Assembly: GCF_900149685.1 (NCBI RefSeq)
Contig: NZ_LT702999.1
Coordinates: forward strand, 1,674,001-1,738,000
DNA length: 64,000 nucleotides
Source: Erythrobacter sp. Alg231-14
GTDB taxonomy: Bacteria; Pseudomonadota; Alphaproteobacteria; Sphingomonadales; Sphingomonadaceae
Direction of reading: 5' to 3'
Positions 44,807 to 52,609 of the stretch are shown one piece after another. Made by a program: the position numbers and the translations under genes. The notes below the pieces were generated by a model. It did not search any database. It saw only the letters and a program-made list of their open reading frames with translations, and was not told where the DNA came from. Each line of letters opens with the position of its first letter. Positions within the stretch are counted from its first letter, which is position 1.

Positions 44807-45292
44807 ATGGCCGCGCGCCCCAATCGCACAAAGAAGAAATCTGAACACAACAATAGGGACGACCTTCGGCTAAACCCACATTGGCGATCAATATTCCTGG
44901 ATCATTTGGGTGAGAGTTCAAATGTCTCAGAATCAGCGCGGAAAGCAGGCGTCAGTTCAAGCAGAGCATATAAGACACGCCGCGACGAGCCCACCTTTGC
45001 CGCCGACTGGTTGGCGGCGCTTTACGAAGGGTATGTTCATTTAGAAATGGAAGTGCTGCGGCGAATGCGCGAGGGTGATTTGCAGACAGACACTGCCGAC
45101 AAATATGATTTTGCAAACGCTATTCGCTTGCTGTCGGCTCACCGTGACAATGCAGTTCGAGCGCAGGCGGCGCAACGAAATGTCAGCGCCGCAGATGTCC
45201 GCGCGTCGATTGATCGTAAGGTGAATGCGATCCGTCAGCATGTTCGGAATGAAAGACTACGAGCAAGCAACCATTCCGGTTCTTCGAATTGA
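44807..45292 (+). CDS. GTA small terminase subunit (gene 1 type)
   Basis: 161 residues from the ATG at 44807, preceded by GGGAGGG. A basic N-terminus (ARPNRTKKK) is followed by a helix-turn-helix, LGESSNVSESARKAGVSSSRAYKTRRDEP, and helical oligomerisation region. GTA TerS proteins have weak sequence-specific DNA binding, fitting random packaging of host DNA. The stop overlaps the large terminase start by 4 bp (TTGA). Confidence 0.8.
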   Translation: MAARPNRTKKKSEHNNRDDLRLNPHWRSIFLDHLGESSNVSESARKAGVSSSRAYKTRRDEPTFAADWLAALYEGYVHLEMEVLRRMREGDLQTDTADKYDFANAIRLLSAHRDNAVRAQAAQRNVSAADVRASIDRKVNAIRQHVRNERLRASNHSGSSN

Positions 45293-46614
45293 CACAACGG
45301 ATCGATTGGCTCGCCCAAGAAGAGGATTGTGTTCAAAATCGGATAGCAGCGGCACTCAATCAAGAGGAACGCAACGAGTTCGATTTCCATTGGGCAATGA
45401 TGGCGCGATCCGCTCAACTGCCACCCAAAGGAAATTGGCGCACTTGGCTGATTCTGGCTGGGCGTGGATTTGGCAAAACTCGCGCAGGGGCGGAATGGGT
45501 CAGGTTGGTTGCTGAAAGCCAAAGCGAGGCGCGCATCGCGCTTGTATCTTCGTCACTCAATGAAGCTCGTGCCGTTATGGTAGAGGGAGAAAGCGGCTTG
45601 TTGGCCTGCTCTCCACCAGAACGGCGTCCAATGTTCGAAGCGTCGCTGCGCCGAGTGCGCTTTCCAAATGGCGCACAAGTGCAGCTATATTCGGCGGCCG
45701 AGCCAGAAAGCTTGCGCGGCCCGCAACACAGTCATGCTTGGTGTGATGAAATTGGAAAGTGGCCCTTGTCGCACAATCGTGCCACTCGGACGTTTGACAA
45801 TCTCTTGATGGGAATGAGGTTGGGCAACGATCCGCGAATGGCCGTCACCACTACGCCGCGCGCGGTGCCATTGGTGCAAAGACTGCTGGACCAAGCCGAA
45901 GATGGCAGCTGCGTGATCACGCGCGGTTCAACCTACGACAACGCCATGAACCTGCCTGAAAGGTTCTTAGAAGCGATTGAAGGTGAATTTGCAGGAAGCC
46001 AATTGGCCCGACAAGAAATAGCGGGTGAGATGCTTCGTGACATCGAAGGCGCTCTTTGGACCCGCGCAATGCTTGAACAGGCAAATGCAGGAACGAAAAC
46101 CGATAGTTTGTGTCGCATCGTTGTGGCCGTTGACCCACCGATCTCTTCGCATGGGGATGAATGCGGCATCATTGTCGCTGGCTTGGGCGACGATGGGGTT
46201 GCCCGAATTCTCGCGGATTGCTCTGTCGCAAAGGCGCAACCAGATCGTTGGGCCAAAACAGTCGCCGACGCCGCACAGCATTGGGAAGCGGATCGTGTCG
46301 TAGCCGAGGCAAACCAAGGCGGCGCAATGGTTGAAAGCGTTTTGCGCGCTGCCGACAATAGATTGCCGATCAGACTGGTTCACGCCAGTCGAGGAAAAGC
46401 GGCGCGGGCCGAACCAGTCGCCGCTCTCTATTCATCGGGGCGGGTCATCCATTGCGGAAGTTTCCCGCAACTCGAAGATCAAATGTGCGGATTGCTTATT
46501 GGCGGCGATTATTCCGGCCCTGGCCGGAGTCCAGATCGCGCAGACGCGCTCGTTTGGGCGTTGACCGAACTCATGCTTGGCACCGCTGCACGGCCAAGCG
46601 TGCGTCACATTTGA
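45289..46614 (+). CDS. GTA large terminase (gene 2 type)
   Basis: 441 residues from a TTG at 45289. Motor ATPase plus RNase H-like nuclease for packaging. Walker A is GRGFGKT (58-64), Walker B/catalytic Glu is HAWCDEIGKW, and the nuclease metal site starts at VVAVDPP and ends in DRADALVWALTEL. The use of TTG within TTGA suggests that translation depends on the preceding gene. Length is typical of GTA terminases. Confidence 0.95.
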   Translation: MTQRIDWLAQEEDCVQNRIAAALNQEERNEFDFHWAMMARSAQLPPKGNWRTWLILAGRGFGKTRAGAEWVRLVAESQSEARIALVSSSLNEARAVMVEGESGLLACSPPERRPMFEASLRRVRFPNGAQVQLYSAAEPESLRGPQHSHAWCDEIGKWPLSHNRATRTFDNLLMGMRLGNDPRMAVTTTPRAVPLVQRLLDQAEDGSCVITRGSTYDNAMNLPERFLEAIEGEFAGSQLARQEIAGEMLRDIEGALWTRAMLEQANAGTKTDSLCRIVVAVDPPISSHGDECGIIVAGLGDDGVARILADCSVAKAQPDRWAKTVADAAQHWEADRVVAEANQGGAMVESVLRAADNRLPIRLVHASRGKAARAEPVAALYSSGRVIHCGSFPQLEDQMCGLLIGGDYSGPGRSPDRADALVWALTELMLGTAARPSVRHI

Positions 46615-46639
46615 CGGATCAAATCAAAAAGGAATTGCA

Positions 46640-47809
46640 ATGGCAATGCTCGACACCCTGCTCGCCGCCTTTAAGGGCGGGGAGGAAAACCGTGTGCCGC
46701 TTGCACAGGGAAACTTTCCCGGGAACACCCATGGATGGATGCCCGCGTTCATGGATAATCCCAGCGATCGCCCTTATCGCTACGAACAGGCGGTGCAGGA
46801 TGGATTTCTCGGAAATCCGATTGCACAGCGCGCCGTCCGAATTGTTTCAGAAGGCGTAGGGCAGGCGCCGATTACCATCAATGATGACCAGCTCGAGGCG
46901 CTTGTCACCGCAACGAGCGCAGGCCAATCTTTGGTCGAAACACTGGCCGCACACATCCTCTTGCACGGCAATGGCTATGTCCAAGTCATCAAGGACGCGA
47001 ACGGCAAACCAATCGAATTGTACGCGCTTCGCCCTGACCGCATGACGGTCATCGCCGGCAATGATGGATGGCCGTACGCGTATGAATACACGGTAGGACG
47101 AGAGCCAATTCGCATCCCGATCAACGACGATGGCGGATGGCCAAACATCATACAGATCAAAACCATGCACCCCCTCGACGATCATCTTGGCGCCAGCGCG
47201 TTAGCGGCCTCTCAACAAGCAGTCGCGATCCACAACGCTGCGTCAGATTGGAACAGGGCTCTACTGGAAAACGCGGCCCGTCCGTCTGGTGCCTTGGTCT
47301 ATGATGGAGGTGATGGCGTCGGTCTTACCCATGAACAATTTGAGCGATTGAAATGCGAACTTGAAACTGCGTTTTCGGGGTCCTTGAACGCTGGACGACC
47401 AATGCTGCTCGATGGCGGATTGAAATGGCAATCGATGGCTATGTCGCCGGCTGACATGGACTTTGCCACTTTGAAAAGTGCAGCCGCACGAGAAATCGCG
47501 TTGGCATTTGGCGTGCCGCCCATGTTGTTGGGGCTGCCTGGCGACAACACCTATTCGAACTATCGGGAGGCCAATCGGGCCCTCTGGCGGCTCACCCTTC
47601 TTCCGCTGTCCGAAAAGTTGTTTGCCGCTTTAGAAGAGGGCCTGTCCACGTGGTTTCCGGATGGTGCCATCACGGTCGATCTGGATCGCATTACAGCGCT
47701 TTCTGAAGATCGCGAACGTCTTTGGAAACAAGTGTCCGATGCTGATTTCCTGAGCCGCACGGAAAAGCGGCAAATGCTGGGCTTTCCAGCGAAGGAGGAC
47801 ATTCAGTGA
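46640..47809 (+). CDS. GTA portal protein (HK97 family, gene 3)
   Basis: 389 residues from the ATG at 46640, preceded by AAAAAGGAA. HK97/SPP1-type portal: NPIAQRAVRIVSEGVGQAP at the start, HGNGYVQVIKD, the ALRPDRMTVIAG segment, LSASALAA-type helix and FGVPPMLLGLPGDNTYSNYREANRALW, a highly typical block. Twelve copies should form the capsid vertex ring. Overlaps the next gene by 4 bp (GTGA). Confidence 0.95.
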   Translation: MAMLDTLLAAFKGGEENRVPLAQGNFPGNTHGWMPAFMDNPSDRPYRYEQAVQDGFLGNPIAQRAVRIVSEGVGQAPITINDDQLEALVTATSAGQSLVETLAAHILLHGNGYVQVIKDANGKPIELYALRPDRMTVIAGNDGWPYAYEYTVGREPIRIPINDDGGWPNIIQIKTMHPLDDHLGASALAASQQAVAIHNAASDWNRALLENAARPSGALVYDGGDGVGLTHEQFERLKCELETAFSGSLNAGRPMLLDGGLKWQSMAMSPADMDFATLKSAAAREIALAFGVPPMLLGLPGDNTYSNYREANRALWRLTLLPLSEKLFAALEEGLSTWFPDGAITVDLDRITALSEDRERLWKQVSDADFLSRTEKRQMLGFPAKEDIQ

Positions 47810-48114
47810 CTCATGAAGAAATGCTCGCCAGTTTGATGATGCAGGCCAATGCGGAGGGCGCTGAATTGGTAACATTGCGCGCCATCGTTGAGGAATCGAG
47901 CGAACTTGCGGCTGAACGTGTGCTTGAGCGGCTCGGCCTAGCCGATGCAGGAGCCGAAGGCGATCTCGATGAGTTGAGAGAGCTGCTTGGGGCATGGCGA
48001 GACGCGAAAGCGAGCGCATGGAAAGCTTTCATGGGCTGGGCCGTGCGCGGTGCTTTGGCTGCGCTTCTTATTGGCATCGCTGTTCGACTTGGCGTTTGGG
48101 ACATTTTGCAATGA
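47806..48114 (+). CDS. DUF6127 protein in GTA gene 3.5 position
   Basis: 102 residues from a GTG at 47806. A helical acidic N-terminus with repeated leucines (ERVLERLGLAD, LDELRELLGAWRDAK) is followed by a single hydrophobic segment near the C-terminus (WAVRGALAALLIGIAVRLGVW). DUF6127 proteins occur in GTA clusters between portal and protease. Function unknown; a membrane-associated assembly role is possible. Confidence 0.8.
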   Translation: MTHEEMLASLMMQANAEGAELVTLRAIVEESSELAAERVLERLGLADAGAEGDLDELRELLGAWRDAKASAWKAFMGWAVRGALAALLIGIAVRLGVWDILQ

Positions 48115-48524
48115 CCGAACTCGCGAACAATATCATCCGCTTCGCTGGCTATGCCGGTTTGTTTGATATTCCCGATGCAGACCGAGACATCATTCGTCGC
48201 GGTGCATTCGCGTCGACCCTTGCCCAACGTTCAGAACCACTGCCTTTATTGTGGCAACACCACCCGGACCAACCAATCGGCACGATAGAAATGGTCGCAG
48301 AAGATGCGCGAGGATTGCGCGTGATCGCGCGAGTGGAAAACGCAAACAGCCGCGCAGCAGCCTTATTGCGCCAGAAAAAGGTGAACGGATTGAGCTTTGG
48401 GTATCGCGCCCGGGTTGCACACCAGCATGAATTTTGGCGCGATTTGCGCGCCGTTGATCTGTTCGAAGTTAGTCTCGTCACTCATCCGCTTCAGCATGGC
48501 GCGCGGGTGCATTTCATCTCCTAA
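48111..48524 (+). CDS. GTA prohead protease (gene 4)
   Basis: 137 residues from the ATG at 48111, overlapping the upstream gene by 4 bp. HK97-type serine protease that matures the capsid. Conserved features: FAGYAGLFDIPDADRDIIRRGAF, the catalytic His region PLLWQHHPDQPIG, the Ser in GLSFGYR and the acidic residue in LFEVSLVTHP. A strong terminator-like hairpin follows before the capsid gene. Confidence 0.92.
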   Translation: MTELANNIIRFAGYAGLFDIPDADRDIIRRGAFASTLAQRSEPLPLLWQHHPDQPIGTIEMVAEDARGLRVIARVENANSRAAALLRQKKVNGLSFGYRARVAHQHEFWRDLRAVDLFEVSLVTHPLQHGARVHFIS

Positions 48525-48547
48525 CTCTCACTCCAACCTACCCGTCA

Positions 48548-48573
48548 GGCCGCCAAAAAGGGGCGGCCTTTTT
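48548..48573 (+). terminator. Terminator-like hairpin between protease and capsid genes
   Basis: A perfect 7-bp stem GGCCGCC / GGCGGCC with a 7-base loop, followed by TTTTT. It is only 29 bases before the capsid start, leaving no room for a promoter after it. Confidence 0.8.
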
Positions 48574-48601
48574 CTTGCCCTACAGAAAGGCCAAATACCC
48601 T

Positions 48602-49795
48602 ATGGATATCACAATCCCCTCGCCAACCGCCGGTACCCAAGCCGCCAACTCAGCGTCCGCTTTGCCCGTGTCGAAGGGCGACCCAATGGAACAAAGTTTT
48701 GATGTGGTTGCCCGCCAAGATCAGGCCGAAGCCGATATCAAAGTGCTCCGCAACGATGTTGATGAAGTGAAAGCACGTTTGGACAAAGTTTCCCGCGCGG
48801 CGTCCCGCCCAGCGATCGGTGGGGTTCCTGCAGCCACTGCCGAGGTTAAAGGTTTCGTAGATGGCTATTTGCGTCGCGGTCGTGAGAACGAAGTCAAATC
48901 GATCAACGGCGGAACTCTATCGGATGGTGGATTCGCAGTTCCACGACAAATTGATGCAATGATCGCGCGGGAATTGTCAGAAATTAGCCCCATCCGTTCA
49001 ATCGCCCAAGTGGTTCAAACCGGCACATCTGGATACCGCAAGCTTGTTGCGACAGGCGGCACAGCATCTGGCTGGGTCAGCGAAACAGCGGCACGCCCCG
49101 AAACCGACACGCCGAACTTTGCTGAGATCGCTCCACCTAGCGGCGACCTCTACGCCAATCCGGCCGCTAGCCAATCAATGTTGGACGATGCGGCCTTTGA
49201 CCTCGAATCTTGGCTTGCCAATGAGATCGCGATCGAATTCGCCCGCGCGGAAGGAACCGCTTTCGTCAACGGCAATGGCACGAACCAACCCGAAGGATTC
49301 TTGCAGGCAGCAAACAGCACCGCCGAAGACGGTGTGCGCGGCTTTGGTCAATTGCAATATATCGGTTCGGGCGACGCCAACGGTTTTGATGGCGAACCTG
49401 ATGCCAAGCTGATCGACCTAATCCATTCACTCAAATCGGGTCACCGCCAGGGGGCCAGTTTCGTCATGAACTCGTCAACACTGGCATCGGTCCGTAAATT
49501 GAAAACTGCAGATGGCGCATTTCTTTGGCAGCCAGGCATGGTTGAAGGCCAACCTAATCGATTGCTCGGTTATCCTGTGATTGAAGCGGAAGACATGCCC
49601 GACGTAGGTGCTGGCGAATTTCCGATTGCTTTCGGTAATTTCCGTCATGGCTATTTGATCGCGGAACACAGTGCCACTCGCGTTTTACGCGATCCGTTCT
49701 CCAACAAGCCGTTTGTCCATTTCTACGCCACGAAACGTGTGGGTGGGCAAGTGCTCGATTCAAACGCAATCAAGCTGCTCAAGATCGAGGCCTGA
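48602..49795 (+). CDS. GTA major capsid protein (HK97 fold, gene 5)
   Basis: 397 residues from the ATG at 48602 (AAAGG 9-14 bases before). The N-terminal 100 residues include a coiled coil (DQAEADIKVLRNDVDEVKARLDKV) that serves as the internal scaffold and is removed by the protease in this family. The shell domain starts near SINGGTLSDGGFAVPRQID and shows FVNGNGTNQPEGFL, VMNSSTLASVRKLKTADGAFLWQPG and LGYPVIEAEDMPDVGAGEFPIAFGNF, all typical of HK97-type capsids. Confidence 0.95.
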   Translation: MDITIPSPTAGTQAANSASALPVSKGDPMEQSFDVVARQDQAEADIKVLRNDVDEVKARLDKVSRAASRPAIGGVPAATAEVKGFVDGYLRRGRENEVKSINGGTLSDGGFAVPRQIDAMIARELSEISPIRSIAQVVQTGTSGYRKLVATGGTASGWVSETAARPETDTPNFAEIAPPSGDLYANPAASQSMLDDAAFDLESWLANEIAIEFARAEGTAFVNGNGTNQPEGFLQAANSTAEDGVRGFGQLQYIGSGDANGFDGEPDAKLIDLIHSLKSGHRQGASFVMNSSTLASVRKLKTADGAFLWQPGMVEGQPNRLLGYPVIEAEDMPDVGAGEFPIAFGNFRHGYLIAEHSATRVLRDPFSNKPFVHFYATKRVGGQVLDSNAIKLLKIEA

Positions 49796-49834
49796 TTAAG
49801 CTTTTGAATGGCCAATCAGGCCGTTCTTGAGTCC

Positions 49835-49929
49835 CCGGCAAGGTTGAGTTCCCCCTTTCTCCTTTGCCGGTACCTCGCACCCGCGCCGCTCCGGGCGGCT
49901 CTCCTGCTCAGCGAAAGCGGCGCGGGTGC
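49835..49929 (+). repeat. Two successive hairpins after the capsid gene
   Basis: Stem 1: CCGGCAAGG (49835-49843) with CCTTTGCCGG (49861-49870), one bulged base. Stem 2: a 14-bp perfect repeat GCACCCGCGCCGCT (49877-49890) and AGCGGCGCGGGTGC (49916-49929), loop 25 bases, followed by CTTGTTTT. Together they fill most of the 166-base gap between capsid and connector genes. They could protect or trim capsid mRNA or partly terminate transcription. Confidence 0.7.
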
Positions 49930-49961
49930 ACCTTGTTTTGACTAGTTTGCAGGAGACCGTG

Positions 49962-50519
49962 ATGCGGCGGACAATCTTAGAGCCAGCCGATGTAAGCGCG
50001 ACCGCGCTGGCCGAACTAAAAGCGTGGCTGGGCATCAGCCGACAAAACGAAGACGAACTCCTCATTGGATTGCTTCGGGCAAGTTTGGATGTATGCGAGG
50101 CCTTCACCGGGCAAGCTCCTCTATCGCAGCTGATCGAAGAGCAAATGCCAACAAGTGCAGGGCGATATGCGATTGCATCACGACCGGTTTCATCGCTCAT
50201 TGTGGCACAGATTGTTGGATTGGATGGTGCGCAAAGCGCATTGAATCCGGACAAATATGAAATCGAATTTCAAGCCATCGGGAATGCCTGTTTCACCTTG
50301 CTACAAAGCGTGGAGGGGCAAGCTGTCGCAATCCGACTGCGTGTGGGTATTGCATCGGACTGGGAGACCCTCCCTGCTGCGATTAAACAGGGATTAATCC
50401 GCCTCGCTGCGTATCATTACCGTGACCGCGATCGCCCCGGCAACGCCAAGAAAGAAGTTTCCGCACCTTCAAGCGTCACCGCCTTGTGGCGGCCTTGGCG
50501 CACGATGCGGTTGCAATGA
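49962..50519 (+). CDS. GTA head-tail connector (gene 6)
   Basis: 185 residues from the ATG at 49962 with AGGAGA five bases upstream. Helical gp6/gp15-like adaptor: LAELKAWLGISRQNEDELLIGLLRASLDVCEAFTGQA is the typical N-terminal helix-rich signature and LPAAIKQGLIRLAAYHYRDRD the C-terminal one. It should form the ring under the portal. Overlaps the next small gene by 4 bp. Confidence 0.9.
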   Translation: MRRTILEPADVSATALAELKAWLGISRQNEDELLIGLLRASLDVCEAFTGQAPLSQLIEEQMPTSAGRYAIASRPVSSLIVAQIVGLDGAQSALNPDKYEIEFQAIGNACFTLLQSVEGQAVAIRLRVGIASDWETLPAAIKQGLIRLAAYHYRDRDRPGNAKKEVSAPSSVTALWRPWRTMRLQ

Positions 50520-50680
50520 TCGTCGCTAAGGCGGCGATCGACCCCCTCATTCGGCGTCTTGCAACGCACGCCGGAACAATAGCTCACAAGAACAGCGGCT
50601 TGATCGCCACGGCCCGCCATTCTGGCGAACCAAATTGGCGCTCCGTTGCGTCTTTGTGGCCCGATCTGAGATGGGACTAA
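50516..50680 (+). CDS. Small GTA-cluster protein of unknown function
   Basis: 54 residues, joined to gene 6 by ATGA and four bases before gene 8. Basic and helical, IDPLIRRLATHAGTIAHKNSG, ending WPDLRWD. It occupies the place of the gene 7 head-tail stopper, which is about twice this size in Rhodobacter, but shows no similarity that I recognise. It may be a degraded or replaced stopper, or a spurious short frame, though its exact overlap argues for translation. Confidence 0.6.
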   Translation: MIVAKAAIDPLIRRLATHAGTIAHKNSGLIATARHSGEPNWRSVASLWPDLRWD

Positions 50681-50684
50681 GACT

Positions 50685-51077
50685 ATGGAAAATTCCTTAC
50701 GCGCCGATCTCATAGATTGGCTCCGCAGCGACCCGAATTTGATCCCGATCAACGCGATTGAAGAAGAAACGCCAATCAGCGCAAGTGCGCCTTGGCTAGG
50801 CATTTCAGCAAGCGCTTCCACGGATTGGGGAACCAAGGATCGGGCAGGTCGCGAAGTTCGGATCGCTTTGGAGTTGGAAAGTCGGACCGATGAGACAGAT
50901 GCCGATAGTCCTCTCATCAATGCGATTGAAAACCGTGTCCTGGCATTGCCGCCGTTTCAATCCGATTTCGAAGTCGCATCGATCCGATTCTTACGAGCCA
51001 GAAGCGAGGAGCGAGACAGCAATCTTCGGGGCGCGCTGCTTGAATTCCGCTTTCGCATTTTTGCCCCTCAACCATAA
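50685..51077 (+). CDS. DUF3168 tail-completion protein (gene 8)
   Basis: 130 residues. DUF3168 family, gp8 of GTAs: LRADLIDWLRSDPNL at the start, VRIALELESRTDETDADSPLINAIENRVLALPPF and the strand IRFLRARSEERDSNLRGALLEFRFRI. Structural studies of the Rhodobacter GTA place this protein at the tail terminator ring. AGACT precedes the ATG, a weak binding site close to the previous stop. Confidence 0.88.
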   Translation: MENSLRADLIDWLRSDPNLIPINAIEEETPISASAPWLGISASASTDWGTKDRAGREVRIALELESRTDETDADSPLINAIENRVLALPPFQSDFEVASIRFLRARSEERDSNLRGALLEFRFRIFAPQP

Positions 51078-51099
51078 AATTTAAGACGGAGTAGAACAT

Positions 51100-51507
51100 A
51101 TGCCAGCGCAAAATGGATCCGCATTCCTACTAAAAATCGGTGACGGAACGGCCAGCCCCTCTTATGAAACCGTAGCCGGATTGAGGACAACACAATTGTC
51201 CATCAATGGTGATCTGGTGGTCGTCACACACAAAGAATCAGGTGGATGGCGTGACCTGCTTTCCGGAGCGGGCACTCGGTCAGTTTCTGTGAGCGCCGCT
51301 GGAATCTTTCTCGGCAGTCAGGCGGAGTCCTCAATCCGTGCCCATGCATTGGCGGGTGTCATCGATGATTATGAATTGTCTTTCGAAGATGGAGAGCGTC
51401 TGCGCGGTCGCTTTCTCGTTCAACGGCTAGACTATTCCGGAGATTTCAACGGGGAGCGCAACTACACGCTCCAACTCGAGAGCTCCGGTCCCGTGACCCC
51501 TGCATGA
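51100..51507 (+). CDS. GTA major tail (tube) protein (gene 9)
   Basis: 135 residues. TP901-1-like tail tube protein: MPAQNGSAFLLKIGDG, VAGLRTTQLSINGDLVVVTHKESGGWRDLL, and DYELSFEDGERLRGRFLVQRLDYSGDFNGERNYTLQLESSGPVT. GGAG precedes the start. It overlaps the chaperone gene by 4 bp. Confidence 0.93.
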   Translation: MPAQNGSAFLLKIGDGTASPSYETVAGLRTTQLSINGDLVVVTHKESGGWRDLLSGAGTRSVSVSAAGIFLGSQAESSIRAHALAGVIDDYELSFEDGERLRGRFLVQRLDYSGDFNGERNYTLQLESSGPVTPA

Positions 51508-51818
51508 GCCGGATCGCTAATAGGTTGAGGGGCGAAGCCAATTTCGAATGCGCAGACTCTAAATTTTGCCTACGGCCGAGTTTTGAGAATTTGGTCAATG
51601 CAGAAGAAGAAATTGGATCGCTTTTCGCCTTAGTAGAACGCGCTTCGCAAGGCGGCATGACCGTTTCTGAAATCACGGCCATTCTTTGGCACTGTATCGA
51701 CCATCACCCACGCCCTGCGCGGGAAATCGTTGGACAGGCGGTGCTGCAGATGGGTTTGGTGGAAGCTATCAAACCAGTTCGGACAATCTTGGCTCAGGTG
51801 CTGCAAGGCCGCGCATGA
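51504..51818 (+). CDS. GTA gp10 family tail chaperone
   Basis: 104 residues. GTA_gp10 family: FCLRPSFENLVNAEEEIGSLFALVERASQGGMTVSEITAILWHCI. In siphophage-like tails a pair of small genes here encodes chaperones that load the tape measure. It overlaps the genes on both sides by 4 bp. Confidence 0.88.
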   Translation: MSRIANRLRGEANFECADSKFCLRPSFENLVNAEEEIGSLFALVERASQGGMTVSEITAILWHCIDHHPRPAREIVGQAVLQMGLVEAIKPVRTILAQVLQGRA

Positions 51819-52036
51819 CACGCGAAAAGGCTGTTGGTCTCTGCGCCGAAACCTCCCTTTGGTGGGGTCTAGCGTCTCAGATTCTTGGTTGGCGACCAGA
51901 CGAATTTTGGCAATCCACCCCCGCCGAGCTGGCCGCAGCACTTCGTCCTCCGGAAAACATACAGAACACCACGGCACCTAGCCGAGATTGCATTGCGCAA
52001 ATGTTGGAGCGAGAAAACAATGAACGACAATCTTGA
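51815..52036 (+). CDS. Second tail assembly chaperone (rcc01693-like)
   Basis: 73 residues from the ATG at 51815. Conserved core WWGLASQILGWRPDEFWQSTPAELAAAL of the phage_TAC_6/rcc01693 family. It is a separate overlapping gene rather than a frameshift product: ATGA couples it to gp10. Its 3' end overlaps the tape-measure start by 17 bases. Confidence 0.87.
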   Translation: MTREKAVGLCAETSLWWGLASQILGWRPDEFWQSTPAELAAALRPPENIQNTTAPSRDCIAQMLERENNERQS

Positions 52037-52592
52037 AGAGCTCGTGATCGAAGTCCGGGCAACAACCGATGGCTTCAATTCTGACCTCGAAGGCATGCGC
52101 AGCGCGCTCGACTCCTCGCTACTTGATGGGTTCGGCAAAGCGGGCTCTGTTCTTGAACGTGGGCTCCTATCTGCCCTTCGCAGAGGTAGCTTGGGATTTG
52201 ATGACCTAAAACGGGTGGCGTTCAATACTCTGGATTCCATTGCTTCTCACGCCATCAACTCTGGTCTGAACTCTGTGTTGGGCGGGCCTGGTTCTGGCTT
52301 TGGCGGCATAATCGGCCAATCGCTCGGCGCGTTGCTTGGATTACCCGGCCGCGCCACCGGCGGGCCAGTCTCACCGGGCAGAGGATTCATTGTCGGAGAA
52401 AACGGCCCGGAGCTTTTTGTCCCGACCAGCGCCGGCAAGATCGCGGCGAACGCAGGCGAGGTCCGTGCGGGCCGAGATGTTCGCGTGGCAATACAACTGG
52501 CTACACCGCGTGGAACTTCTGCACCAACAGCCATGCAACGATCGTCGCGACAAGTTGCAAGCGCTGTCCGCCGCGCCATCCAAGAACGCTGA
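52020..52592 (+). CDS. GTA tail tape-measure-type protein (gene 11)
   Basis: 190 residues from the ATG at 52020. An N-terminal helical part (LVIEVRATTDGFNSDLEGMRSALDSSLLDGFGKAGSVLERGLLSALRRG) is followed by a glycine-rich segment (GGPGSGFGGIIGQSLGALLGLPGRATGGPVSPGRGFIVGENGPELFVP) and a basic tail. The RATGGPVSPGRGFIVGENGPELF motif is common to GTA gp11 and phage minor tail proteins. It is very short for a tape measure, as in other GTAs with short tails. Confidence 0.85.
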   Translation: MNDNLEELVIEVRATTDGFNSDLEGMRSALDSSLLDGFGKAGSVLERGLLSALRRGSLGFDDLKRVAFNTLDSIASHAINSGLNSVLGGPGSGFGGIIGQSLGALLGLPGRATGGPVSPGRGFIVGENGPELFVPTSAGKIAANAGEVRAGRDVRVAIQLATPRGTSAPTAMQRSSRQVASAVRRAIQER

Positions 52593-52609
52593 AAGACGGG
52601 GGAACAACC

